The notes under the pieces were generated by a model. That model ran no database searches and was not told the origin of the DNA. It was given only the letters and a program-made list of their open reading frames with translations. A program made the position numbers and the translations under genes. A stretch of DNA of 64,000 bases from Flavisphingopyxis soli (GTDB taxonomy: Bacteria > Pseudomonadota > Alphaproteobacteria > Sphingomonadales > Sphingomonadaceae), in NCBI RefSeq assembly GCF_007995095.1, contig NZ_VOPY01000001.1:645001-709000 (forward strand). The letters run 5' to 3'. Below, in pieces: positions 18,983-29,844 of the stretch (its first letter is position 1; the number at the start of each line of letters is the position of its first letter).

Positions 18983-20310
18983 GCGATCCTGCTGCCATCG
19001 AGGTGGTTTTTGTCGAGGATGACCCGGCGCTGCGCGAGGCGATTGTCCAAGCGCTCCAACTGGAGGGGTTCACGGTCGATGCATTTCCGGCGGCGGAGCC
19101 GGCGCTGCGCCGCTTGTCGCGCGATTTCGAAGGCGTCGTTGTGAGCGACGTTCGCCTGCCTGCGATGGACGGGCTCGAATTCTTCGATGCGATCCGCGGA
19201 ATTGACGATAGCTTGCCGGTGATCTTTACCACCGGTCATGGCGATGTCGCGATGGCGGTCTCGGCGATGAAGCAGGGCGCTGCGGACTTCCTGTCGAAAC
19301 CTTATGCGGCGAGCGCGCTTGCCAAGTCGATTCGTCGCGCCGCTGAAAAGCGCAGTCTCGTCATCGAGAACCGCAAGCTGCGCGAGGCGCTGCGCAGCCA
19401 CGCGACGACAGGCTTGCTCGGCAGCTCGATCGAAATCGAGCGGCTCAACCGCTTGATCGCCGAGGTTGGCCGCGCCGACATCGATCTGATGATCACCGGA
19501 CCGAGTGGTGCAGGCAAGAGCTTCGTCGCCCGCCGGATCCACGATCTCAGCCCCCGCCATGATCGCCCCTTCGTTACGATCGAGGCTGGTAGCTGGGCGC
19601 ACCAGGATGCCGAACTCATCATCTTCGGACGCGAGCCGGGCAGCGGACTGTCGCGCGCGGGCCTGATCGAGCGGGCGCGGGGAGGGACGCTATTCCTCGA
19701 CGATATCGAAACGATGCCCGAGCAAATCCAGGCACGCATGCTCAGCGTAGTCGAGCAACGCAGTTACCTGCCGATCGGGGCGTCGCGTCCGCAAGCGACG
19801 AATGTGCGCATCATCTCTGCTGCGCGCAACGTGTCGGACGGCGACGCGACATCGCGTCGGGTGTCTTTGTCGCTTTTCCATCGCCTCAACGGCGTCACCA
19901 TAGCGCTCCCTCCGCTGGCATCGCGCCGACGCGATATCGCGGAAATCTTTCGCCATTTCGTTGCCGAGTTTGAACGGGAATTCGATACCGCGGCACGGCC
20001 GCTGACCAGCGCCGAATGGCATCACCTTGCCAGCCACGATTGGCCAGGCAACATGCATGAGCTGCGCGGCTATGCACGCATTTTCGTCTTAGACTTATCG
20101 ACGGACGAATCGCTGGGCCTGCCGGGCATGGGCTCGCCGCAGTCTCTGAAGGATCGCGTGGCTGGTTTCGAACGGGCGCTCATCGAAAATACGATGCGAG
20201 AGTGTCGTGGAAGGATTGCAGCCGCCGAACGCTCGCTCGGGATCCCGCGCAAGACGCTTTACGACAAGCTGGCAAAGCATGGCTTGAAAGCCAGCAGCTT
20301 CCGGACATGA
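18979..20310 (+). CDS. DctD/NtrC-like response regulator lacking GAFTGA
   Basis: A 443-residue regulator with a receiver domain (phospho-acceptor Asp57 in VVSDVRLPAMDG) and an AAA+ domain with Walker A GPSGAGKS and Walker B GGTLFLDDIE. A C-terminal Fis-type helix-turn-helix follows (CRGRIAAAERSLGIPRKTLYDKL). At the L1 loop, where sigma-54 activators carry GAFTGA, it reads GREPGSGLSRAG. By established knowledge of the NtrC family that loop is needed to contact sigma-54, so this protein probably works at sigma-70 promoters or as a repressor. It is coupled to the kinase gene. Confidence 0.9.
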   Translation: MSDPAAIEVVFVEDDPALREAIVQALQLEGFTVDAFPAAEPALRRLSRDFEGVVVSDVRLPAMDGLEFFDAIRGIDDSLPVIFTTGHGDVAMAVSAMKQGAADFLSKPYAASALAKSIRRAAEKRSLVIENRKLREALRSHATTGLLGSSIEIERLNRLIAEVGRADIDLMITGPSGAGKSFVARRIHDLSPRHDRPFVTIEAGSWAHQDAELIIFGREPGSGLSRAGLIERARGGTLFLDDIETMPEQIQARMLSVVEQRSYLPIGASRPQATNVRIISAARNVSDGDATSRRVSLSLFHRLNGVTIALPPLASRRRDIAEIFRHFVAEFEREFDTAARPLTSAEWHHLASHDWPGNMHELRGYARIFVLDLSTDESLGLPGMGSPQSLKDRVAGFERALIENTMRECRGRIAAAERSLGIPRKTLYDKLAKHGLKASSFRT

Positions 20311-20360
20311 AAGGTTTTAATTTGGATGAGACGTGCTGGTTCCGCAATCTGGACCGGGCG

Positions 20361-20416
20361 ACCAACGGCAGGAACGTAGTCTCAGCTGCGAAAACCGGAA
20401 CGGCAGCAATCGGCCC
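20361..20416 (+). repeat. Dispersed repeat, copy 1 (about 56 bp)
   Basis: The stretch with core AAAACCGGAACGGCAGCAAT and ending CGGCCCA aligns with 23326-23392 on this strand and with the complement of 31820-31887. Each copy carries two AACGGCAGC-like units about 38 bases apart. Confidence 0.65.
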
Positions 20417-20505
20417 AATCGCGGACATTGGCATTGGGGAATTAAGACGTCGTTTAATAGAGAATGCAATTAAATCAAACGTAAATGGCGGAGTGTGATT
20501 AGAAC
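20411..20505 (+). repeat. Left copy of an 82-bp direct repeat with degenerate tRNA 3'-end-like tail
   Basis: Bases 20411-20492 match 31882-31963 over 82 positions with nine mismatches by my count. The tail 20486-20505 (TGGCGGAGTGTGATTAGAAC) aligns, with a 4-base deletion, to the tRNA 3'-end-like sequence at 31957-31980. It could be a decayed attachment site. The remaining bases to 20629 hold no recognisable gene. Confidence 0.6.
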
Positions 20506-20629
20506 TTTGTATCTAACCACGTAAAAAAATCGATCGGAATATAGGTGAGGTCGAAAATGCCCACGCCCATACCCCGAGATAGTTTGCGAAATTTGCTTTA
20601 GCTTAGACTGCCTGGCACCGGTCGATCAT

Positions 20630-22813
<2,184 letters not shown>

Positions 22814-23499
22814 CGGGACGATCCTTTCGGGCGGTGGGCTGCGCGGACGTTCACCACGCATACGAACTGCCAACCATCCTCGAGCGGTTTGGGTCCTTGG
22901 CGCTGATGACTTATTTCGATGGATATAATCGTCAGACGGCTTACGCGGGTGTTGTAATCACAAGGTTAGCGGAGTTGTTTGACGACGCTGGAATTTCGAT
23001 CCGCTCTTTCGGTAGAAATCGCGGCTTTTCGGCGGGGTGCGGACGTTGCGTGGATAGCTCGAGACCACGGGCGGTAGTTCGCTCCCGCGCGGATCAGAGC
23101 GCGTCGCGGTGATGCGGATCGCCTGCTTCATCGCGCTCATCGTGCGAGCCAGAAGAATGACCTCCTTGGCGCGTGCTATCGATGGGGCGAGCAGGTCGTG
23201 CGTCAGGTCGGCAAGGTGCACCGTCACGTATGCCTATCCAATCAGCCATCTGAACAATCAGTGCCGGGACACTGACCTGCCAGTGCAAGCACGATCTGCC
23301 ATAGCTGACCGTAAATCGGAAGTTTGGGTCGTTAGGCGAACGGCAGCAAACTGGCTCTAGCTCCAAACACCGGAACGACAGCTGTCGGCCCAAGTTGCAG
23401 TCATTGACCGTTGTCATTCGGAGCGTCATTAATCGGCCCATGCAGATCGCCGTCGAACCCGCCAGCCCCTCGCGCGGGTGTGCGTGGACACGGCGCGCA
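22814..23499. other. Non-coding, repeat-bearing stretch upstream of katE
   Basis: No gene is supported. It contains the katE promoter region and a copy of the dispersed repeat at 23326-23392. The fragment CGGAGCGTCATTAATCGGCC (from about 23418) looks like another decayed copy. Confidence 0.5.
23326..23392 (+). repeat. Dispersed repeat, copy 2 (67 bp)
   Basis: It begins GGGTCGTTAGGCGAACGGCA and ends CGACAGCTGTCGGCCCA. It matches the complement of 31820-31887 closely along its length, including TTAGGCGAACGGCAGC and CACCGGAACG. Confidence 0.7.
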
Positions 23500-23712
23500 G
23501 AATCGTGCGGCGGCAGATAACCCTCAACCCAGTCTTTGCGCAGCGCTGTAGCGCCTAGGGCCATGAGGAGCGCAGCGATGAGGTAGAACCCAGCGCGGCG
23601 AGCATGGCGTGAAGGAGTGCATTTGCGCCGTAGCTCGCGGTCGTTGCGTCGTTCAGTGCCCCGAGAACGCGCGTGCCCAGACCGGGGCCGATGCGGCGCT
23701 GAGGAATTGCAC
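23500..23712 (-). pseudogene. C-terminal remnant of an MFS transporter, frameshifted
   Basis: Reading leftward, one frame gives GPGLGTRVLGALNDATTASY and GANALLHAMLAAL. About base 23590 the homology continues in the next frame as GFYLIAALLMALGATALRKD then WVEG. Together these look like the last two membrane helices of a major-facilitator transporter with its usual LRxDWVEG-type tail. There is no matching upstream part, so this is a truncated, frameshifted fossil. The family call rests on pattern recognition of this C-terminal signature. Confidence 0.6.
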
Positions 23713-23731
23713 GATAACCTGAGCGGTTATC
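23713..23731. promoter_or_regulatory. Perfect inverted repeat upstream of the autotransporter
   Basis: GATAACC-TGAGC-GGTTATC is a perfect 7+7 palindrome, about 240 bases before the autotransporter start and beside the MFS remnant. It may be an operator left from the lost gene or one acting on the autotransporter. Confidence 0.35.
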
Positions 23732-23968
23732 ATTACACTTGCGTTTTAATTTGCCCGGCACGGGATTTGTCGGTGGCTCAGCGTGATCTCGCGACGAGAT
23801 CGTTACGCTAACGCATTTATTTTATTTCCAAATCGATGCATCCGATCGCACCTAGCTTCGTATCTCGTGCTGGCCTCTCTGCAAGCTAGCCCGTGCGATC
23901 CGTCAAGTGCGTGTGCTTTGGGTGCCAAAATTCAGAATGACGTTTTTCCAAATTCATGGAGTGTATCT

Positions 23969-26900
23969 ATGCCCGTTTCCGCCACCTTGCCTGCTGCCTT
24001 TTCAAGCCAGTCCAAACGCCTTCTCGGCCGCAGCTGCGCGATCGGCGCGCTGGTCGTTATCGGCCTCGGCTTCGCGTCCCCCGCGGCCGCGCAGCAAGCA
24101 TGCGGCGCGCCAGCCAACGGCACGGTGACCTGCACCCCGACCAACAATCCCTATGACAATGGCATCCAGTATGTCGCACCCGGCGGAAACCTTACGATCA
24201 ACCTGCAGCCCGGCGTCGTCGTTACGCCGCGAGACGACTTCAACCCAGCGATCCTGGCGCTGACCACCGGCGCCGACGCGCTGACGATCAACGGCGGCAC
24301 CAACACGTCGCTGACATCGGGGCCGAACAGCGGCTTCACCGTCCTCGCCGCGACCAATGACGGGGCGTTGACGCTCAACCTCGACAAGGTGACCGGCAAC
24401 GGCGCAACCGGCGTCCTCGCCAGCTCCGCCACCGGCGCAACCACCGTCCGGGCCAACAGCATCACCACCACCGGAAACGGCCGCAACGGCGTCAGCGCCA
24501 ACACCAACAGCGGCGCGGTCCTGGTCGATGTCGGCACGATCTCGACCAACGGCACCGGATCGATCGGCATCAACGCGACGTCGGACGTCGCCAACGTCAC
24601 CGCGCGCTTCAATACGATCACCACCAATGGCGGCAGCGGCGTCGTCGCGACTACGGGCGGCAACGGCAGTGCCACCGTCACCGGCGGCAGCATCACGACG
24701 TCGGGCGCCAACGCGATCGGCGTACGCGCCACCGGCGCAGCGGCGAACGGTTCGACCGGCGTCGTCAGCGCCAACGTCACCAACGTAATCACCAACGGCG
24801 CAGGCGCCGACGGTATCAGTCTGGAATCGCGGACCTCGACCGCAACCGCGACGTCGAACAACGTCATTACGCGCGGCGCCAACGCGCGTGGAATCGTCGT
24901 CACCGGCGGCGCCAATGCGAACGTCAACTTCGGCACCGTCCAGACAGCGGGCGTCGGTTCGACGGGCATCCTCGTTCCCGCCGGCGGCGGCTTGTTCGGC
25001 CCGCGCGCCAGCAATATCGTTAACATCACGGGCGACCGCGTGGCCACGACGGGCGCTAATGCGGTTGGCATCAATGCGGCCGCGGGCGATACCGCCAACG
25101 TCACCTTCAACAGCATCGTCACGACTGGCGACGGGTCGACCGGCGTGTTGATCCCCGTGGGTACCGGCGGTGGCTTCTTCGGCACCGTCTCGACGCCTTC
25201 GGCGAACATCAACGGCGGCACGATTTCGACGACCGGCGCGAATGCGGCGGGCATCAACGCGACCGTCAGCACGGGCAACCTGGCGGTGACCGTCGGGCAA
25301 GTCACGACGCGCGGCACGGGGTCGAATGCGATCCTCGCCACCAGCCAGGGCGGCAACGCAGCCGTCACGCTGAACGGTCCGGTGACGACTTCGGGCGCCA
25401 ATCTCGACGGCGTCGTTATCAATGCGGGCAAGCGCGCCACATTGACCGTCGGCCAGAGCGGCTCGGTTTCGGCAACGGCGAACGGGGTTAACATCACCTC
25501 AGTCGACGGCACGACGATTACCAACAACGGCACGATCGCCGCAGCCCCCAACGGCTTTGCCATCAAGGTAGCGGGCGGCGCCGCGACGATCGTCAATAAT
25601 GGCACGCTGACTAGCGACCTCCAGCTGACTGCTGGCAACGACACTCTGACCAACAATGGTCGTTTCCTCGTCACCACCAACATCGACTTCGGCGCGGGTA
25701 CGGACCTTTTCACCAACACCGGAACGGTGCTGGTGAGCCCAGGCAGCTATACGTTCACCGGCCTCGAGCGGTTCGCCAATTCAGGTCTGGTCGACCTGCG
25801 CAACGGCGCGGTCGGCGATCGCCTGACGGTGCCCGGCAACTATGTCGGATCGGGCAATGCGACGCTTGGCCTCGACACCAATCTGACGACCGGTGCGTCG
25901 GACCGCCTCGTCATCGGCGGCGCAGCAACGGGATCGACCTCGGTCGTGATCGCCGATAGCGGCGTCGGCCTCAACAGCGGGACGATCATTGTCCAGAGCG
26001 GTGCCGGATCGAGCGCCAACGCGTTCGTCGCCGGCAACCGCGCCGGGCTGGTCCAGCTCAATGTCGTCTACGACCCGACTGCGATGACCTACAACCTGGT
26101 CGGCACGCCCGGCGATGCGGCCTACCGCACCGTCGGCCTGGTCGAAGCCGGTCGCAACATCTGGTACAAGTCGGCCGATGCCTGGACCGCGCACATGCGT
26201 TCGCAGCGCGATGCCAATGCGGCTTACGGTGCAGGAGAGCCGGGCGCCCGCGTCTGGGGCCAGTTCTTCGGGTCGACCGACAAGCGCGACAACAGCCGGA
26301 CGGTGAGCAATTTCGGCGTCACCCGCACCGTTAACACCAACTACGACCAGGACTATTTCGGTGCCCAGGCGGGTGTCGACTTCGGCGGATCGGCCGGCGG
26401 CGCGAGCAGCTTTGGCTTCGGCGTGACCGGCGGCTATATCAATTCGCGCGTCGGGTTCGACAACAGCGCCGATGCGATGAAGTACGACGCGTTTAACGCG
26501 GGCGTCTATGCGGGCTTCAAGGCTGGCGGACTGTTCGTCAATGCATTGGGAAAATACGATCACTACACGATCGATTCGACGCTCAACGGCCTGGCCGGTG
26601 ACAACCTGAAGGCAGATGCCTATGGCGCGTTGGTCGAAGCGGGCTTCCGTCTGGGTTCGGACCGTTTCTTCTTCGAGCCGGTCGGCAGCATATCGTACGT
26701 CAAATCGAATTTCGACGATCTTTCGATCGCCAATTCGACCTTCGCGTTCAACGAAGATGACGGTTTCCGTGGCAAACTGGGTGCGCGCATCGGATCGAAG
26801 ATGAATGTCTTCGGTAGCGTGGCGTCGGCCTATCTCGGCGGCAACTATGTCCATGACTTCCGCGGCAACGACAATGTCGCGTTCACCAACAACGGCACCA

Positions 26901-27064
26901 CGCTGATCCTCGCCAACACTGCGGCGCGCGATTATGGCGAGGGCGTCGTTGGCCTGAACATCGGTTCGGCCGATGGCATCAGAGGCTTTTTCGAAGGCTT
27001 CGGTGCCAAGGGCAAGGACATCGAATCGTACGGCGGACGTGTTGGCCTGCGCTTTCGCTTCTAG
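23969..27064 (+). CDS. Autotransporter (type V secretion) with repetitive beta-helix passenger
   Basis: A 1031-residue outer-membrane protein. ATG 23969 has GGAG eight bases upstream and begins a long signal peptide (hydrophobic core near residues 27-42, cleavage near AAAQQA). The passenger, to about residue 640, is a run of degenerate Asn/Thr/Gly-rich repeats (ITTTGxNxxGI..A) that fits a right-handed beta-helix. The last ~280 residues (from about GARVWGQFFGS) form a 12-strand autotransporter barrel ending in RVGLRFRF, the terminal-Phe insertion signal. No protease triad is evident, so adhesion or autoaggregation is the likelier role. A strong terminator follows. Confidence 0.92.
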   Translation: MPVSATLPAAFSSQSKRLLGRSCAIGALVVIGLGFASPAAAQQACGAPANGTVTCTPTNNPYDNGIQYVAPGGNLTINLQPGVVVTPRDDFNPAILALTTGADALTINGGTNTSLTSGPNSGFTVLAATNDGALTLNLDKVTGNGATGVLASSATGATTVRANSITTTGNGRNGVSANTNSGAVLVDVGTISTNGTGSIGINATSDVANVTARFNTITTNGGSGVVATTGGNGSATVTGGSITTSGANAIGVRATGAAANGSTGVVSANVTNVITNGAGADGISLESRTSTATATSNNVITRGANARGIVVTGGANANVNFGTVQTAGVGSTGILVPAGGGLFGPRASNIVNITGDRVATTGANAVGINAAAGDTANVTFNSIVTTGDGSTGVLIPVGTGGGFFGTVSTPSANINGGTISTTGANAAGINATVSTGNLAVTVGQVTTRGTGSNAILATSQGGNAAVTLNGPVTTSGANLDGVVINAGKRATLTVGQSGSVSATANGVNITSVDGTTITNNGTIAAAPNGFAIKVAGGAATIVNNGTLTSDLQLTAGNDTLTNNGRFLVTTNIDFGAGTDLFTNTGTVLVSPGSYTFTGLERFANSGLVDLRNGAVGDRLTVPGNYVGSGNATLGLDTNLTTGASDRLVIGGAATGSTSVVIADSGVGLNSGTIIVQSGAGSSANAFVAGNRAGLVQLNVVYDPTAMTYNLVGTPGDAAYRTVGLVEAGRNIWYKSADAWTAHMRSQRDANAAYGAGEPGARVWGQFFGSTDKRDNSRTVSNFGVTRTVNTNYDQDYFGAQAGVDFGGSAGGASSFGFGVTGGYINSRVGFDNSADAMKYDAFNAGVYAGFKAGGLFVNALGKYDHYTIDSTLNGLAGDNLKADAYGALVEAGFRLGSDRFFFEPVGSISYVKSNFDDLSIANSTFAFNEDDGFRGKLGARIGSKMNVFGSVASAYLGGNYVHDFRGNDNVAFTNNGTTLILANTAARDYGEGVVGLNIGSADGIRGFFEGFGAKGKDIESYGGRVGLRFRF

Positions 27065-27086
27065 GCTTTAGCCCAAGACAAACGAG

Positions 27087-27120
27087 AACGGCGCGACCAT
27101 CGCTGGTCGCGCCGTTTTCT
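27087..27120 (+). terminator. Rho-independent terminator after the autotransporter
   Basis: A perfect 13-bp stem, AACGGCGCGACCA (27087-27099) with TGGTCGCGCCGTT (27104-27116), is followed by a T-rich tract. Confidence 0.93.
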
Positions 27121-27656
27121 TATGGTACGGAGCGGCGGAGTGCAGAGAGAGGCCTAGCCCCTCGCGTGCGGGCGCAGACGGGTGCGCGCCTTAAGGCTTC
27201 CGAAAACTCCAGATCAGTAATCCCGGGATGTATTGTTATCGGCGAGGCTAGCCCCCGCGCGCGCGTGCGCCATGTCAGCGGATATGCGCTTCCGCTTTGC
27301 GCCGCTGGCACAACATTTCTTGCCAGTCCACTAACGGCCCAGAAGCAGTTATCGGCCCATCAATCGCCTTCGCATGCCGAACAGAGCGATATTTCTTTCG
27401 AGATCAGACCTTCGTTACTGAAATTGAGTTCTAACAACTGCCAGTCGCGCCTCATGAGCCGCTCGTCGGCTCTCTATTTTGCCGCCAGATAGCAACGCGC
27501 CCAAACCCGGCTATTGTCTGGCTCTCCACAGCTTCGTCAGGTGGGTCGCGCGCCCCTGCCAGACTTTTCCGATCGATCGGGGATCTCCCGCCACCCGCGG
27601 CCGCGTAGCTCATTGCGAACGGGGAGGGAAATTCAAGGATAGCGAAAGCTTCTCTT
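27121..27656. other. Non-coding stretch between autotransporter and TonB receptor
   Basis: No gene is supported. Around 27320-27365 the sequence (CCAGTCCACTAACGGCCCAG, then TTATCGGCCCATC) resembles decayed copies of the dispersed repeat family seen at 23326 and 31820. Confidence 0.45.
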
Positions 27657-27675
27657 GCGAACGATTATCATTAGC
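27657..27675 (+). promoter_or_regulatory. Fur-box-like site
   Basis: GCGAACGATTATCATTAGC matches the 19-base Fur consensus GATAATGATAATCATTATC at 14 positions. It lies 37 bases before the start of a TonB receptor paired with a PepSY membrane protein, the usual setting for iron control. Confidence 0.65.
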
Positions 27676-27711
27676 TGTAGCGGCGGCAGATCAGAAATTC
27701 GGGAGCTTTCA

Positions 27712-29844
27712 ATGATTCGTGCATTCGCCTTGCTGGTCGCCACCAGCGCCTTGGCCATTTCTTCGTCGGTCGACGCCCAGACAACAGCCGCCGAAGACGC
27801 GAGCCCGGTCGAGACAAACGAGATCGTCGTCACTGCGACCAGAACGCAGTTGCCCGCCAGCGCGTTGCCACTCACGGTCGACGTGATCGACCGCGAGATG
27901 CTCGCGCGACAGGTGCAAATCTCGGGCTCGACGGTGGATGCGGTCTCCGCGCTCCTGCCGTCCTTCTCCCCGACCCGCGAGAAGTTGAGCGGTGCCGGCG
28001 AAAGCTTGCGCGGCCGCGCGCCGCTTTATGCGATCAATGGAATCCCGCAATCGACCCCGGTGCGCGACGGTTCGCGCGACGGCTATACGATCGATCCGTT
28101 TTTCATCGACCGGGTCGAGGTCATCTATGGATCTAACGCGCTCCAGGGAATCGGCGCCACCGGCGGGGTCGTGAACCAAGTTACTGTCGGCGCGCCTGCC
28201 AGTGACGGGATCGAGGTCCGTGCGCTGGCCCAGATCACCGCGTCGGACAATTTCGAAAGTGAGGGGATCGGTGCGAAGGCCGGTTCGCTGGTCAGCTATC
28301 GACGCGGCGATTTCGACGTCAGCATCGGCGCTACGACGGAGCGGCGTGGTGCGTTCTTCGACGGCAACGCAAACCGCATCGGCGTCGATGGCACGCAGGG
28401 CGAGGTGCAGGATAGTGACAGCTGGTCGGTCTTCGCGCGGCTTGGATACGATGTCACGCCAACCGCGCGCCTGGAATTGATCGCCAACCGGTTCGAACTG
28501 AAAGGCAACGCCCATTACGTGATCGTACCAGGTGACCGCGCGACCGGAACCCCATCGACTAGTGTCCGGGGGACGACCCCCGGCGCGGCACCCTCGAACA
28601 CCGCCGAGTTACTCTCTGCGTCGCTGATCGATAGCGACCTGGGCGGCGGCACGTTGATTCTGCAGGGTTTCTACAGCCGGACCGATGACGTGTTCGGCGG
28701 CGGGGTGTTCGGCACGTTCCAGGACCCGCGCATCGACCCCAGCGGGACCCTGTTCGACCAGTCGGCCAATCAGTCGCGCAAGCTGGGCGGCAAAGTCAGT
28801 TATGAACGCGAAGTGCCTGGCCTCGAGAACCTTGTGGTTACCGCCGGTTTCGACGCCCTATTCGACCGCACCAAACAGACGCTGGCGCAAACCGGCCGCG
28901 TCTGGGTGCCGCAAAGCGACTTTCGCAGCCTCGCGCCGTTCGTACAGGGCAACCTTACCGTCCTCGATGGCGTCGTGCGACTGGCCGGCGGGATGCGCTA
29001 CGAGAATGTCGAACTGTCGGTCGGCGATTACGAAACGCTCTACAGCTACGGCCCGGTGCAGGTTTCAGGTGGCAGCCCGTCGTTCACAGACCTGCTGTTG
29101 AATGCCGGCATCGTCGTCGAACCGATCGATGGATTGCGCGCTTATGCCAACTATGCCGAGGGCTTCACGATCGCCGACGTCGGCCGCATCCTGCGCGGCA
29201 TAACGCAGCCCGACGTCGACATCGATACGTTCCTGTCACTCGAACCGGTCGTGTCGAACAACCGCGAGCTGGGCGTGGAATATGACCAAGGTCGGCTGAC
29301 AGCTTCGGCCAGCTATTTCTGGTCGACGAGCGATTTCGGGTCGTTGCTGGTGCTGCGCAACGATGTCTTCGAAGTGGAACGCCAGCCGATCGAGATCGAA
29401 GGGTTCGAGGCTAGCCTCGCCTGGCGCACGCCGCTGCCGGGCCTCTCGCTTAGCGGCGGTTATGCCGCGCTGCAGGGACGGACCGACGGAGACAACGATG
29501 GCCGGGTCGACGAGGATCTCGACGGCGCGAATATCTCCCCTGATCGCATCAATCTGGCGGCCGACTATGCGACTGGCCCGCTCAGCGCACGCGTGCAGGC
29601 ACGAATGTATTTGGCCCGCGAATTCAACGACGTGTTCACTGCGACCGATTTCGAGGGCTATACGCTGCTCGATGCGTTCGTATCCTATCGCACTGCGGTG
29701 GGGGAATTTTCGATGGGCGTACAGAATATCACCGATGCCTTTTACGTCACCTATGACAGCGATACCGTCCGGGTGACCGATAACAGCCGCTTCTTTGCCG
29801 GCCGGGGCCGCTCCTTCACGCTGGGCTGGCGCGGAACGTTCTGA
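27712..29844 (+). CDS. TonB-dependent receptor, probable iron/siderophore uptake
   Basis: A 710-residue outer-membrane receptor. ATG 27712 has GGGAG upstream and starts a signal peptide (cleavage near VDAQ). The TonB box NEIVVTATRT, plug (SLRGRAPLYAINGIPQSTPV, VEVIYGSNALQGIGATGGVVN) and a barrel ending GWRGTF are visible. The preceding Fur-like box and the PepSY partner gene, whose ATG overlaps this stop by one base, point to ferric-siderophore or haem transport. The ligand itself cannot be read. Confidence 0.92.
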   Translation: MIRAFALLVATSALAISSSVDAQTTAAEDASPVETNEIVVTATRTQLPASALPLTVDVIDREMLARQVQISGSTVDAVSALLPSFSPTREKLSGAGESLRGRAPLYAINGIPQSTPVRDGSRDGYTIDPFFIDRVEVIYGSNALQGIGATGGVVNQVTVGAPASDGIEVRALAQITASDNFESEGIGAKAGSLVSYRRGDFDVSIGATTERRGAFFDGNANRIGVDGTQGEVQDSDSWSVFARLGYDVTPTARLELIANRFELKGNAHYVIVPGDRATGTPSTSVRGTTPGAAPSNTAELLSASLIDSDLGGGTLILQGFYSRTDDVFGGGVFGTFQDPRIDPSGTLFDQSANQSRKLGGKVSYEREVPGLENLVVTAGFDALFDRTKQTLAQTGRVWVPQSDFRSLAPFVQGNLTVLDGVVRLAGGMRYENVELSVGDYETLYSYGPVQVSGGSPSFTDLLLNAGIVVEPIDGLRAYANYAEGFTIADVGRILRGITQPDVDIDTFLSLEPVVSNNRELGVEYDQGRLTASASYFWSTSDFGSLLVLRNDVFEVERQPIEIEGFEASLAWRTPLPGLSLSGGYAALQGRTDGDNDGRVDEDLDGANISPDRINLAADYATGPLSARVQARMYLAREFNDVFTATDFEGYTLLDAFVSYRTAVGEFSMGVQNITDAFYVTYDSDTVRVTDNSRFFAGRGRSFTLGWRGTF

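Noticed and set aside
23094-23564. A 156-codon minus-strand frame
   Set aside because: Only its first ~25 residues resemble anything (the tail of the MFS remnant); the rest crosses repeats, so it is listed as a pseudogene fragment instead.
24400-25500. Regularly spaced similar units that could suggest a CRISPR array
   Set aside because: They are in-frame coding repeats of the autotransporter passenger, not identical direct repeats with unique spacers.
24002-25719. Long minus-strand frames opposite the autotransporter passenger
   Set aside because: The passenger's repetitive codons keep the complement open; the translation is low-complexity with no start context.
27166-27492. A 108-codon plus-strand frame
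   Set aside because: No ribosome site, no family resemblance, and it covers decayed repeat sequence.
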